A DNA stretch of 64,000 nt from the NCBI GenBank assembly GCA_036877525.1, contig JAZGTH010000020.1, forward strand, positions 227,501 through 291,500. Direction: 5' to 3'. The notes below the pieces were generated by a model, which worked only from the letters and a program-made list of their open reading frames with translations, was not told where the DNA came from and did no database searches. This DNA is from Chromobotia macracanthus (lineage: Eukaryota; Chordata; Actinopteri; Cypriniformes; Botiidae). Positions 47,101 through 52,700 of this stretch are shown here, piece after piece. Position 1 is the first letter of the stretch, and each line of letters opens with the position of its first letter. The position numbers were made by a program, and so were the translations under genes.

Positions 47101-47699
47101 CACATTAATGTCGTCTTCCTGTCTGAGATGTGAAAGACGGAGCATTTCAATAGTTCAGACTAAACCCAGTGCTAAACCCAGTGATGAACTAGAGCAGCTG
47201 CTAGCAAAATGTTACTCTGAGAGGAATCTGTGTATTTACCATTCCACGTGTCAGGTGACCTCATGCACGCTGAGCTCAGAGCTACACAGGAAATTAGTTT
47301 CACTTTTAACGTCAGAATACCATCACAGAACTTTGGTTTTCTAGACTGTTCCCTCCTTTCCTGTTTAATTAAAATCAACCTAGTGATGCAGCAACACATC
47401 AAATGTCACATATCATCCATTTGGCTACTGTGTCGCTGATGTGTCAGCTTTCTTACAGTAGCAAAAATGTATCACAGTGGATTTCACTCAGATATCTGCA
47501 TGTCCTGCCAGAGTTTACAAAGAAAGCCTCATGCAGCTTGCACCAGTATTTCAGAGAGAATCTTTACCTTGTCTGCGTCTGTGGCTGTTAGCTGCATTAT
47601 CCTGAAGCCATCGCTGATGTTCTCCTGAATGGTGATGTCCAGACTGTCAGTGGAGAACACTGGAGGATTATCGTTCACATCCTGTAGGGTGATCTCAAC
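14059..47699 (-). CDS. fat4: fat4, FAT atypical cadherin 4 (3' part; 16 exons)
   Basis: Minus-strand exons, 5' to 3': 47699-47568, 44063-43802, 42781-42431, 40751-39829, 37354-37180, 29887-29707, 28650-28400, 28309-23954, 23133-23029, 22771-22464, 20815-20730, 20605-20426, 19976-19852, 19752-19535, 18659-18398, 15941-14059. All join in phase and sum to 9,798 nt including TGA. The product is a giant type I membrane cadherin, ligand/receptor for Dachsous in planar cell polarity and growth control. Identity rests on the domain order (cadherin repeats, EGF, LamG, EGF, LamG, EGF, TM) and on cytoplasmic motifs specific to FAT4 such as FDDPDNIPPY, RHSPLGFARQSP, ERLNTPRPRNPSICSADHG and the ending GEAEQYV, which match human FAT4 as I remember it. 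The human gene has 17 coding exons by memory, so these would be exons 2-17. Exon 1, the signal peptide and the first ~1,700 residues are outside the window. Confidence 0.96.
16998..17575. repeat. CA-rich minisatellite with 74-bp unit
   Basis: The landmark AGACTGCATGCACACCCC starts at 17072, 17147, 17221, 17295, 17363 and 17437: spacing 75, 74, 74, 68, 74. The 68-bp unit lacks 6 bp. The unit is built from CA/CGCA words with ACTCTCACATACACACGC. Degenerate CA-rich sequence flanks the array on both sides. The His/Thr/Ala-rich frames across it are artefacts of the repeat. Confidence 0.92.
17740..18130. repeat. interspersed AACGTT-type repeat, interrupted by a SINE
   Basis: Text such as TTATAAGAACATTTTCCTAA before the SINE and CAATTTAAGAATAATGTTAC plus TGCAAAAACGTTTTGATAAT after it resembles 42945-43215, 51225-51420 and 55040-55140. 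It looks like a non-autonomous DNA element split by the insertion at 17819. Confidence 0.5.
17819..17975 (+). mobile_element. tRNA-derived SINE (full length)
   Basis: The head resembles a tRNA gene (CTCCTGTAGCTC, GAGCATTGCGTTAGCAGC, box B GGTTCGATTCCCAGGG). The tail CTGTAAGTCGCTTTGGATAA then AAGCGTCTGCCAAATGCGTA ends in AAATGTAAATG. Other copies are at 21341, 33951 (tail only), 43640 (minus) and 62325. The long shared tail shows that it is a SINE and not a working tRNA. Confidence 0.88.
18398..18659 (-). CDS. fat4: fat4 exon, laminin-G 2 (middle)
   Basis: 262 bp, phase 0 in and phase 1 out. It encodes LKNGLLQYVSDAGVAGKVER, DGQWHTLTLQKNGSSTVLRI and NTQDFGGVEVHTLSLGGVP. The SDAGVAGKVER and TQDFGG-V-TLSLGG blocks match FAT4. 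Acceptor TGACAG|CTG, donor CCCCAG|GTCAGT. Confidence 0.94.
18660..19534 (-). other. fat4 intron
   Basis: 875 bp. 18660-18780 is purine-rich (GAGAGACAGA). 19300-19498 carries a copy of the GTCCCC/CCTAACCC-type dispersed repeat, ending only ~36 bp from the donor of the exon at 19535. Confidence 0.55.
19300..19498. repeat. dispersed GTCCCC-type repeat
   Basis: TAAATGGGGACATCATCCCA, then CTAACCTAACCCCAATCTAA and ACAGAAAACTTTATGCATTT, finishing GAGGACGTCCCCAGATTTTC. It shares wording with 5330-5450 and 34430-34640. Confidence 0.5.
19535..19752 (-). CDS. fat4: fat4 exon, laminin-G 2 (N-terminal part)
   Basis: 218 bp, phase 1 in and phase 0 out. It encodes (Y)ITADTALSLDGSGRLDY and SSLELKFRTRSSSGTLLHAQ, ending ESSNYTTVR. 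The human counterpart has the same ALSL-G-GRLDY and LEVKFRTRS-NGVL blocks by memory. Acceptor CTCTCAG|AC; donor GTCAGG|GTGTGT, weak at the +4/+5 positions but the only one that keeps the frame to the next exon. Confidence 0.92.
19852..19976 (-). CDS. fat4: fat4 exon, EGF domain between the two laminin-G domains
   Basis: 125 bp, phase 2 in and phase 1 out. It encodes (R)CPRLESACVAEPCRHGG and CLDMWSWKQCQCAEGFTG. Two in-frame acceptors lie 9 bp apart: TCCACAG at 19979-19977 and TCCCAG ending at 19968. I chose the upstream one because it is the first AG and gives CPRLE, which matches human FAT4 (CPRLEGAC by memory). Donor GATAAAT|GTGAGG; the next exon completes the codon as Tyr. The following intron is only 99 bp. 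Confidence 0.9.
20009..20235 (-). mobile_element. tRNA-derived SINE (second family), near full length
   Basis: On the minus strand the 5' head GGGGTAGTTGTGGCCTACTG then GTTATCGAGTCGGAC has a tRNA-like box A. The body GCAGTGCTGCCCACTGCTCC and AGTTAAATGCAGAGGTCAC follows. It sits inside the 449-bp fat4 intron (19977-20425) and makes up about half of it. Related pieces are at 2405, 11450 and 42159. Confidence 0.75.
20426..20605 (-). CDS. fat4: fat4 exon, laminin-G 1 (C-terminal part)
   Basis: 180 bp, phase 2 in and out. It encodes ILDVQPNRLSVGGVRSIEAL and HDFVGCIMEFAVNGRPLEPS, ending SHGVLD(R). FVGCIMEFAVNGRPLEPSQAL is a strong FAT4 signature. Acceptor TTTATCAG|G, donor GATAG|GTCTGT. Confidence 0.95.
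20730..20815 (-). CDS. fat4: fat4 short exon, laminin-G 1 (middle)
   Basis: 86 bp, phase 0 in and phase 2 out; too short to stand out on its own and found from phase continuity. It encodes AAALTVDLCGEEQEAGYCAV then SNVAIHTD(W), which fits human FAT4 (LTVDSCSENQEPGYCTVSN by memory). Acceptor GTTGTAG|GCG, donor ACTG|GTGAGA. The next intron is only 124 bp. Confidence 0.92.
20816..22463 (-). other. fat4 intron with one SINE
   Basis: 1,648 bp. It contains the SINE at 21341-21494 and short CAGACAGA stretches near 20820-20890. No exon-like sequence. Confidence 0.5.
21341..21494 (+). mobile_element. tRNA-derived SINE
   Basis: GTTCCCGTAGCTCAACTGGT then AGAGCATTGCATTAGCAGC is the tRNA-like head. Box B is damaged (GGGTTGTGAGTACC). 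The tail has ACTTTGGATGAAAGCATCTG and ends ATGCATAAATGTAAATGG. Same family as 17819. Confidence 0.85.
22464..22771 (-). CDS. fat4: fat4 exon, laminin-G 1 (N-terminal part)
   Basis: 308 bp, phase 1 in and phase 0 out. It encodes (G)VFGKHCELNSYGFEELSYME, then SLDPNNNYIYIKFAT and DGQFHTVIARRAGT. The ELSYMEFPSLDPNNNYIY block is nearly identical to human FAT4 as I recall it. Acceptor ATGCAG|GT, donor ACG|GTGAGT. Confidence 0.95.
23029..23133 (-). CDS. fat4: fat4 exon, fourth EGF domain
   Basis: 105 bp, phase 1 in and out. It encodes (G)KTCDSIINHCECNPCFNGG followed by SCENRVEGYYCHCSFG, one EGF domain with six cysteines completed by the GKHC of the next exon. Acceptor ATCCAG|GG, donor TTTG|GTAAGT. 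Confidence 0.94.
23134..23953 (-). other. fat4 intron, nothing recognised
   Basis: 820 bp of ordinary AT-rich intron downstream of the giant exon. Confidence 0.5.
23954..28309 (-). CDS. fat4: fat4 giant exon: ~10 cadherin repeats, spacer and 3 EGF domains
   Basis: 4,356 bp, phase 1 in and out, 1,452 residues with no intron. Eleven cadherin-repeat boundaries can be read: RFVTGGNFPHI, LDVNDNHPVF, LDVNDNAPRF, VTDLNDNAPRF, VDSNDNPPTF, VTEENHHTPEF, VTDVNDNPPVF, KGANEYVPRF, LDANDPPLF, LEDINDNGP and VSDQNDNPSES. Four lack a complete DxNDN motif, and human FAT4 shows the same departures as I remember them. After the last repeat comes a ~200-residue membrane-proximal spacer with the conserved FNNATVDNSILIRL. 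Three EGF domains follow (PCQNGGSCKRR, IDECQPTPCHNGGTC and VNECLSHPCQNGALC), the last two with calcium-binding EGF consensus. Acceptor TTTCTAG|GT, donor GCAG|GTATGG. This is the vertebrate FAT4 giant internal exon (human exon 9 by memory). Confidence 0.97.
28400..28650 (-). CDS. fat4: fat4 exon, cadherin repeat
   Basis: 251 bp, phase 2 in and phase 1 out. It encodes YSLSGGDGQFSINPSTGQII, LDRETQASYKLLVVAVDGG and the linker SDINDNPPRFHHHPYVTHIP. Acceptor GGTTTACAG|C, donor ACAG|GTGTGT. It is separated from the giant exon by an intron of only 90 bp (28310-28399). Confidence 0.94.
28651..29706 (-). other. fat4 intron filled mostly by a TIR element
   Basis: 1,056 bp, of which 657 bp (28891-29547) is the inverted-repeat DNA element listed separately. 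Confidence 0.6.
28891..29547. mobile_element. non-autonomous DNA transposon with ~40-bp terminal inverted repeats
   Basis: The left end CTGTTTACACCTGGTATTAA then TATGCATTTTGGTCAATCAG is matched by the reverse complement of the right end, CTGTTTACACCTGGTATTAA then GATGCGTTTTGGTCAGTCGG: 40 bp with 4 mismatches. There is no transposase frame inside. I could not define a target-site duplication, so the superfamily is not assigned. Confidence 0.8.
29707..29887 (-). CDS. fat4: fat4 exon, cadherin linker
   Basis: 181 bp, phase 1 in and phase 2 out. It encodes (G)SPSLSGSGTVIVLVGDVNDNVPSF, then TTIPEDVPTGTDVLLLSSSDADVGLNGVIR. Acceptor TGTCTGCAG|GA, donor ATCAG|GTAATA. The stretch PTGTDVLL is shared with human FAT4 as I recall it. 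Confidence 0.93.
33951..34000 (+). mobile_element. SINE tail fragment
   Basis: CTTGTAAGTCGCTTTGGATA then AAAGCGTCTGCTGAATGCCT and AAATGTAAAA: the 3' tail of the family at 17819, without the tRNA head, as expected for a 5'-truncated copy. Confidence 0.75.
34425..34640. repeat. dispersed repeat with internal hairpin
   Basis: AAATGAGGACACAGCTTCCA resembles the AATGAGGACGTCCCC text at 19441. The segment also holds the 15-bp perfect inverted repeat at 34530-34560. Confidence 0.35.
34530..34560. repeat. perfect 15-bp inverted repeat, 1-nt loop
   Basis: Left arm AAGGAGATGTCAGGA, one A, right arm TCCTGACATCTCCTT. The arms are exact reverse complements. Confidence 0.95.
35051..35141. repeat. compound (GA)n/(CA)n microsatellite
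   Basis: A run of GA dinucleotides with a few interruptions from about 35054 to 35112, then (CA)n to about 35141. Confidence 0.9.
37180..37354 (-). CDS. fat4: fat4 exon, cadherin repeat (first half)
   Basis: 175 bp, phase 0 in and phase 1 out. It encodes VVARDDDLGTNGQVSY through a QTLDRETQDTYTLIITAHDSG stretch. Acceptor TTTTTCAG|GTT and donor TCCG|GTAAGA. The next intron, about 7.3 kb (29888-37179), is the largest complete intron in the window and splits this repeat from its calcium linker. Confidence 0.94.
37755..37985 (-). repeat. interspersed repeat, pair of 44455-44700
   Basis: The reverse complement of this segment shares TTTGGAGA..., GGGAGGGCGGGATCTTATGC-like wording, ATGTGTTCATGTG and GACAGGCAAGTATGACATCC-like wording with 44530-44690 on the plus strand. 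Both carry AAAGCATAAGATCC / GGATCTTATGCTTTC and CCTGTTAAACTATG-type text. Confidence 0.5.
37978..38070 (+). mobile_element. Tc1-like element end (fragment)
   Basis: ACAGTACCACTTAAAAGTTT then GGAAACACTCATTC matches a common Tc1-type terminal sequence of fishes. Its opposite-end form (TTTTTGACTGGTAGTGTATA) is at 60999-61018. Confidence 0.5.
38280..38890. other. CpG-rich block in a fat4 intron
   Basis: About fifteen CpGs fall within 38336-38530 (GCAGCGCGTTAGAAACGCGT, ACGACGC, GACGTCACCG). A plus-strand frame at 38546-38884 (112 codons) shows no recognised domain. It may be a young repeat or an enhancer; the short frame alone does not support a gene. Confidence 0.35.
39430..39512 (+). mobile_element. 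LINE 3' tail fragment
   Basis: AAAAGCGTTATATAAATTGA then ACTGAATTT is the typical end of fish L2/Rex-like LINEs (GCGCTATATAAAT-TGAATTGAA). Compare the reverse complement at 7050-7110. Confidence 0.45.
39829..40751 (-). CDS. fat4: fat4 exon, three cadherin repeats, GC splice donor
   Basis: 923 bp, phase 1 in and phase 0 out. It contains three cadherin linkers: LLDVNDCPPTF, VLDVNDNTPSF and LLDINDYLPTF, with LDRE motifs between them. It opens (G)PNAELHYAIVSGD and ends NLPRNILQ. The 3' boundary is CAG|GCAAGT, a GC donor; the nearest GT, four bases further on, would break the frame into the next exon (VVARDDDLG). In the first linker the last Asn of the calcium motif is Cys (TGC, complement of 40531-40533). 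Confidence 0.93.
40752..42430 (-). other. fat4 intron
   Basis: 1,679 bp. 41120-41275 is a repeat rich in CCAGCTG / CTGGTTAAG words (also at 46105-46220). A SINE head lies at 42159-42225. No coding block. Confidence 0.5.
42159..42225 (-). mobile_element. tRNA-derived SINE head fragment
   Basis: On the minus strand: AGTTGTGGCCTAATGGTTAG then ACAGTTGGAC and box B GTTCAATTCCCACTG. Same family as 20009-20235 but with better-preserved promoter boxes. Confidence 0.65.
42431..42781 (-). CDS. fat4: fat4 exon, cadherin repeat
   Basis: 351 bp, phase 1 in and phase 1 out. It begins (G)SIVAAILASDSDSG, carries LDYESQQHFILTVQAQDGG and the linker LLDVNDNPPIF, and ends in SARDADDG. Acceptor TTCAG|GC and donor GACG|GTAAGA are canonical. 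It is one complete cadherin repeat split across its edges, as usual for FAT genes. Confidence 0.95.
43190..43500 (+). mobile_element. LINE 3' fragment
   Basis: Plus-strand frame ends GAQTHSLFKSRLKTHLFSQA-F, the conserved end of L2/Rex-like reverse transcriptases, followed by 3' UTR GGATATAAATCCTGGGGTAG then CTACAGATTATGCCTGCTCC, which matches the reverse complement of 7295-7345. Upstream, AACTCTGGAATAGTCTCCCTG corresponds to the usual LWNSLP motif with a damaged frame. Confidence 0.7.
43523..43646. repeat. 28-bp tandem repeat, ~4.5 copies
   Basis: Units at 43523, 43551, 43579 and 43607, plus a partial one at 43635, of the form ATGTTATACATTTTATTAAG then ATATATTC. The third and fourth carry TTTTTTTAAG instead of TTTTATTAAG. 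Confidence 0.93.
43640..43712 (-). mobile_element. tRNA-derived SINE, head fragment
   Basis: On the minus strand: GCATTAGCAGTGCAAAAGTT, then box B GGTTCAATTCCCAGGG, then AAACACAAGTACTGATCAAA. Same family as 17819, lacking the tail. Confidence 0.75.
43802..44063 (-). CDS. fat4: fat4 exon, cadherin repeat
   Basis: 262 bp, enters at phase 0 and leaves at phase 1. It starts GPNALVTYSIISGADDSF, has the LDRE motif in RRLDRERRSKYSLLV and the calcium linker SDVNDHTPQF, then opens the next repeat (SFDIPEDMAPG). Acceptor TGTTCAG|GG and donor CCAG|GTACGAG are canonical. A minus-strand SINE fragment lies about 90 bp below the donor, inside the following intron. Confidence 0.95.
44064..47567 (-). other. 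fat4 intron
   Basis: 3,504 bp. It holds the repeat copy at 44455-44700 and the CCAGCT/CTGGTTAAG-type repeat at 46105-46220. GC-rich, unrepeated sequence at 45800-45900 (CACCTGGGCCCGCCCCCTCT) stands out from its AT-rich surroundings. No coding block. Confidence 0.5.
44455..44700 (+). repeat. interspersed repeat, inverted partner of 37755-37985
   Basis: Contains TGCAATGATAGGATGTTCTA then CTTGCCTGTTAAACTATGTG and GGGAGGGCAGGATCTTATGC, ending CTCCAAAACTTTACTTGACC. Confidence 0.5.
47568..47699 (-). CDS. fat4: fat4 exon (first in window), cadherin linker
   Basis: 132 bp, phase 0 at both ends. The acceptor is preceded by a TTTTCTCTCTCTCAG tract and the donor reads AAG|GTAAAG. It encodes the end of one cadherin repeat with the calcium motif LQDVNDNPPVF and the start of the next (ITIQENISDG, then QLTATDADK). 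It joins in frame to the exon at 44063. No cadherin-like coding sequence is visible upstream in the window, so the preceding exon must be beyond base 64000. Confidence 0.9.
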
Positions 47700-50600
47700 C
47701 TGAGAGAGAGAAAACGTCTTTAAAACAAGAGAAACCAGCACGTCATCATTTAGCCTCCTGTAGTCATTGAAAACAGTGAAAGAGACGTTTCTGTGAATGT
47801 GGGGATGAATTAATGTAGTGGTATTTATTTTACTGGCATTAACTATAAATCCATCTATGGATGCATTTTGGCTAAATATCAGCGTTGCCATAGAGACAAA
47901 TAACAGAGTCTCTGTGATGCAATTATTTTCATCTAAACCTTTCTAAGGATTAACCCTCCACTCACACACACAAATGAAAATAAAAAAAATATTTAAAAAC
48001 ATAAAATCACATAAGAAGAGCAGCCAGCTCCAAAATCTCAGACCCCATCCTGGAACTGTAATATGTGCTCAGTTTAAAACCATCATTCAAACAGCAGAAG
48101 TACTAGAGCTGAGCTCTAGTGCACACATGGGTGGAAATTCAGTCTGAACACTGACTCAAAACCTGGTCCTGTGCAATCTGTAAATATCCAGAACATCACC
48201 GGTTGTTTTCTGTTTAAATATGATATGACACATTTCAGCATCTTCATGAGCTCATGTGAGTTTCTGCCAAATGAGAGGAAGAAACCAGCAACTCCATCAT
48301 GGAACCAGAGAAGTTATGAACACTTTTAAATTTATTTTCATACAAATAAAGTACAAATACCAGATAAAACTAGAACAGATACTGTAGGAAATCAGTATCC
48401 TGTATCCATTCTATAAACATAAGGAAAGCATAACTCTTCTTACATTACATTACATAAGAATATGATTAATGCTTGTATTTGGCTTTGAAATGTTTCAAGC
48501 ACGACATGGGCCATGTTCATAATATGAAATCTCCAATATGTTTAAGATATATGGCAGACATCACAGATCTACTGTTGCCAATAATATCCGTTCAATTCTT
48601 GTATAACTTTTTCCTTTGTGGGTTTATAATCTTTATATTCTGTTGAGCTCTAAAACTTTCCTGCAGTTTAGAACAAAGTCCAAATACTCTGAGCTTGGAA
48701 CAGAAAGATCTTTGAAAAGAAGGAGAGAGAGAGACCTTTAGAGACAAATGCAGATCATAAAGTGAATAATCACACACATTCTAGACGCAAGAATCTACAA
48801 GAAAAAGTGTGAATCATTGTTCTGGATTCTCAGAGTTCCTGCATGTCTTTTGTTTTGAAGAAGAGAAGATGGAAATGTCATGAAAGTCTTCTGTGGATCC
48901 TGCAAATATTTAACCTAATCAATGCAAATGGTACAGGTGTTGTTACAAGAAACATTCTTATAAATATATTTAACAACTTATCCAACCTGCAGAGAGTCTT
49001 TCTGCCTGAAGCCAAATCATTGTTTGCTGGAGCTGTTGTGAGACTGTTGTGAGTTTCCCCTCATTAGTGAATCTGTAACTCATTAGCAAACCCTGACGAA
49101 TATACATGAATATAGATCAATTATCTGCTTGAGCCATTTTGAGACTGGAGAGACTTTGACCTCCGTTCAGAGGTGAAAAGCTGATTGTTTTCACACCAGC
49201 ATGATCTGTGTGGTTCGGGTGCCAAAAATAACCCATAAAAAATAAGAAATATCTGTCCTTGCGGCGCCTTCCTCTGTTCCGACTGTACGGCCGAGGACGA
49301 GGCAAAGTCAACAAACGATGAATATTTATGCTGGGTGCACTCAGCTCTGAAGTGTAAATAATCCCAATGCATCATCAAGAGAGATAGGGAATAATTACAC
49401 ACGCTGTTCTGAGTTTATTTTACCCACAATCCCCTGAGAGAAGCATATCAAAGCACAGAGTGTGAAAGGCACAGGAAATAAAAAGAACAACCAGGAAAAC
49501 GAAAGGCTGTCTAAAGGGAATTTACACAGGTGAAACACACACACAGAAGGAGTTTCAATTCTGTGTCTAAATTTCCTATTTAACTGTCTTATTAAAAACT
49601 GCTATCAAAGATACACACACACTCTCTCTCTAGTGTTGTATGTGCTGTAGTATTTGGCTGAGGTTACAGTTAGTGAAGTGAGTTTAAGTTCACTTTGCTT
49701 CAAAAATACAGTACGGTTCATTATTCTGACCAAAGCCTGAATGTTTTTAATTTTTACAAACATTCTTTAAAGCAGCCCCCAAAAATGTCATTCTTTGTTC
49801 AAACTTTTCAATTTGTTCATGTAAATGAACAGTTCAAATGTTATTAAGGCAACAAAGCTCTAATTTGAGATGACCTCATTATTAATGATGTCACAAAATG
49901 AAGTCAGGGGTCATGGGCTTGAATCATTCGCTTCCTGGCGTGCCATCAGCACAAGCATCTCTAAACAATGTGCATCGGTTTAGTGTTAAAACACACACAA
50001 TCTCACACATCATCATACGAGAGGCACTGCACCAAAATGACTTCACTCTTTTGAAAGGTTCCAGATTTTTACCATGCCAGAAAATTATCAAGCTTTGGAC
50101 GAGGCGTTTACATCAGTGAATGTGTAAGACAGACTTTGACTCAAACATTACAAGTTTTATTTTTATGAACAAATCAAATTTTCTTGTTTTAAGTTTTCCA
50201 TCTTATGTACGGTATTGAATCTTAGTGTTTAATATGGAGGTGAGCAGAGAAATGAGATTTCATGTTTCATAATGGCACTCATCTATCCAGTGTTGCCATT
50301 TTTAAAAGTGATGTTTAGCTTGTATTCTCACAATGTAGCTTTTAAAAACAATAGTTTTGTCCCCTCACTGTTTAATTGTCAATAGAAAACACACTTCTTT
50401 AAGAATAAATGAGAATTCTGTTCTGTTTCTTATTTCTATTCTCTTTCGATTTCTATTTAGTCTTAAGCTGAAAATTGAATGTTGAGAAACGTTAATGTAT
50501 TTAACATAAGTGACTCACAGAGACAGTCTCTCTCACTGAGACAGGAGGAAGAGACAGACAGGAGGAGTACGAGAGTCAGGAAAATGTGTGTGTGTGACAG

Positions 50601-51224
50601 AGATAGAGAAGAGCGAGAGTATACACAAAGCGAGTGAAGTGTCTTTCAGTGAGACAATCTGTTTCTCGTCAGTCATTTATCTTCATTAGAACTAGTGTTT
50701 CACGCTCTTCACTTTAGTAAAGAAAACACTATGATTCAATAACTATATTCCTCTGATGACATCAACACACTTTGTGTCTGTCAGTCAACAGGAAATGCCT
50801 GTTCTTTCTGCCTACATTCACATACTATTGTGATGGTGTTTCCCCTGTGTGTGTCTTTATTCATCACAGTGAACATTACTATGGTTCAGTTACTAATAGT
50901 AGTACAGCCCAGCTGATAAATTTAAAGTCAAAATGAAATCAACATTTCTTATACGTCCTGCTCTTTTTGTTATTGATTCATCAATGAACTTTCTCACCCC
51001 AAAAAATCTGTTTATCTTCTTTATCTTTCATTTCTCTTTTATTTATAAATACGTATATAACTCAAAAACAGACAGTGGTTTACAGCCACATAGAGCTATA
51101 GCGTTCGGGCTAAAATGTTCTAGAAACATTTCAAATGTCTAGTTTTTTTATACACTGTATTAACATTATCACTTGTTTATAAGCACATTCCAAATTAAAC
51201 ATACAAATTAAAATTTGGTGACTT

Positions 51225-51420
51225 TTTAAAACAATCTGCTAGCAATCTAGGAATAACGTTTTATGCTAATGCTGTTAAAATGTTGAACAAGGATACATAA
51301 TATTGAAAAAACGTTCTACTAACATTACTGCAAGAATGTTATCTGATGACTCGGAGAGAACTTTTAGAGACTCTTAGCCAATGTTCTGAAAACATTCCCT
51401 GTTAGTTGGATAAGGGCTCA
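51225..51420. repeat. AACGTT-type interspersed repeat
   Basis: AGCAATCTAGGAATAACGTT, then ACGTTCTACTAACATTACTG and CAAGAATGTTATCTGATGAC resemble 42945-43215 and 18050-18130. Confidence 0.5.
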
Positions 51421-51817
51421 GAAAGATCCCAGTAATCTCTCTCCTCAAGAGCCTGTAAATGTTTTTGTCCTTCATCTGATCAGGTCACACAGGAAGCTTT
51501 AAAACTGTGTTCAGATTGATGTTCTGTGTCTCTGGGAGTCACAGTGGTTTTATCATCAGTAACTCACAGAAGTGAGTCTTCTGCTGTCTGTCTCTCTCTC
51601 ACACAGTGAGACAGACTCTCTGTTTCTCACATATGCTTCAGCAACAGTGAACAATCTGTGTGAATCTCTTTTAGAAACATTAGCCATAAACAGATTCACT
51701 ACGGTAAACCCCACCCAGACACATCAAACTCTGTCTGTTCCTGCTTTAGATTTCGGTCAGTGGAGGGGTCAAACCACAGTGATTTGTCCTGTTGAGAGGT
51801 GACAGTCTGGAAGCACC

Positions 51818-51835
51818 CGTGACCCCGGGGTCACG
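51818..51835. promoter_or_regulatory. perfect 18-bp palindrome
   Basis: CGTGACCCCGGGGTCACG is its own reverse complement. It contains TGACC and GGTCA half-sites in everted order around a GC core, a form bound by some nuclear receptors or bHLH/EBF-type factors, but no factor can be named from sequence alone. Confidence 0.4.
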
Positions 51836-52519
51836 ACACAGCCTCAGTGTAGTGTTCTCACATACACAAAAACACACCTCACACACACATTTTATCACAC
51901 ACACACAAAAATCTTTGTTGCAGATGCTTCTAGCCAGGAGTCGCTTAGGTAGACTGTGATTATTAATGTTGTGAATTAGTCTAGTCTGTTGCACGAAACA
52001 CTTCTGCATGCAGATTGCAGCAGGAGAGAACAAACACTCACACTACAGACTCTCGACATACAGCAGTCATTCTGAGGCTCATGTCTGGACTACTGGCCAG
52101 TTTTATGATTCATGTATGTAAAGAAAATCCTCTGATTTTTAAAGGAACAGCATTTGCAACATTTCACTCCTTTACCTAGCCTGTAATTCAGTGATCTAGT
52201 TTTAGTTCCTTTGCAAACTTACATTTGTGTTTTTAGTTATGCAAATATGTGCACTGCCAGTTATGGTCTTTCTGATATAATAGCTTTGAGCGGGACCAGA
52301 ATATTCTCCACCGTCAGGTCTGGATGGAAACTGAGCAGAAGAGCCGTTATGAGTTCAGTCTTATCTGCAACATAAAATGTCTTGTGCTGATAACTGTGAG
52401 TCAGAACTTTAAATCAGAGTCTGGGTTCATGGAGGCAATGATGGAGAAAACAATCACACAAGTGAGGACATTCATTGACACAATACAATCTGAAGTCCCA
52501 TCCCAATCAGCTGCCTATC

Positions 52520-52700
52520 CCTCACCCTAAACCTAACTTTACCTAATTCTAACTTTAACGTAAACGTAAAACCTAGTCTTAACCCTTAAACAGCCCTTTA
52601 CAACTTTACTCTCTTTGCCGTCACTCTGATGGTCTAACTGCTCACACCGGTCCTCACAAAGATAGATGTACACACACATACACACACACACACACTCTAA
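52520..52700. repeat. dispersed CCTAACCC-type repeat with CA run
   Basis: CCTCACCCTAAACCTAACTT, then CACCGGTCCTCACAAAGATA and a (CA)n stretch; same type as 5291-5450. Confidence 0.5.
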
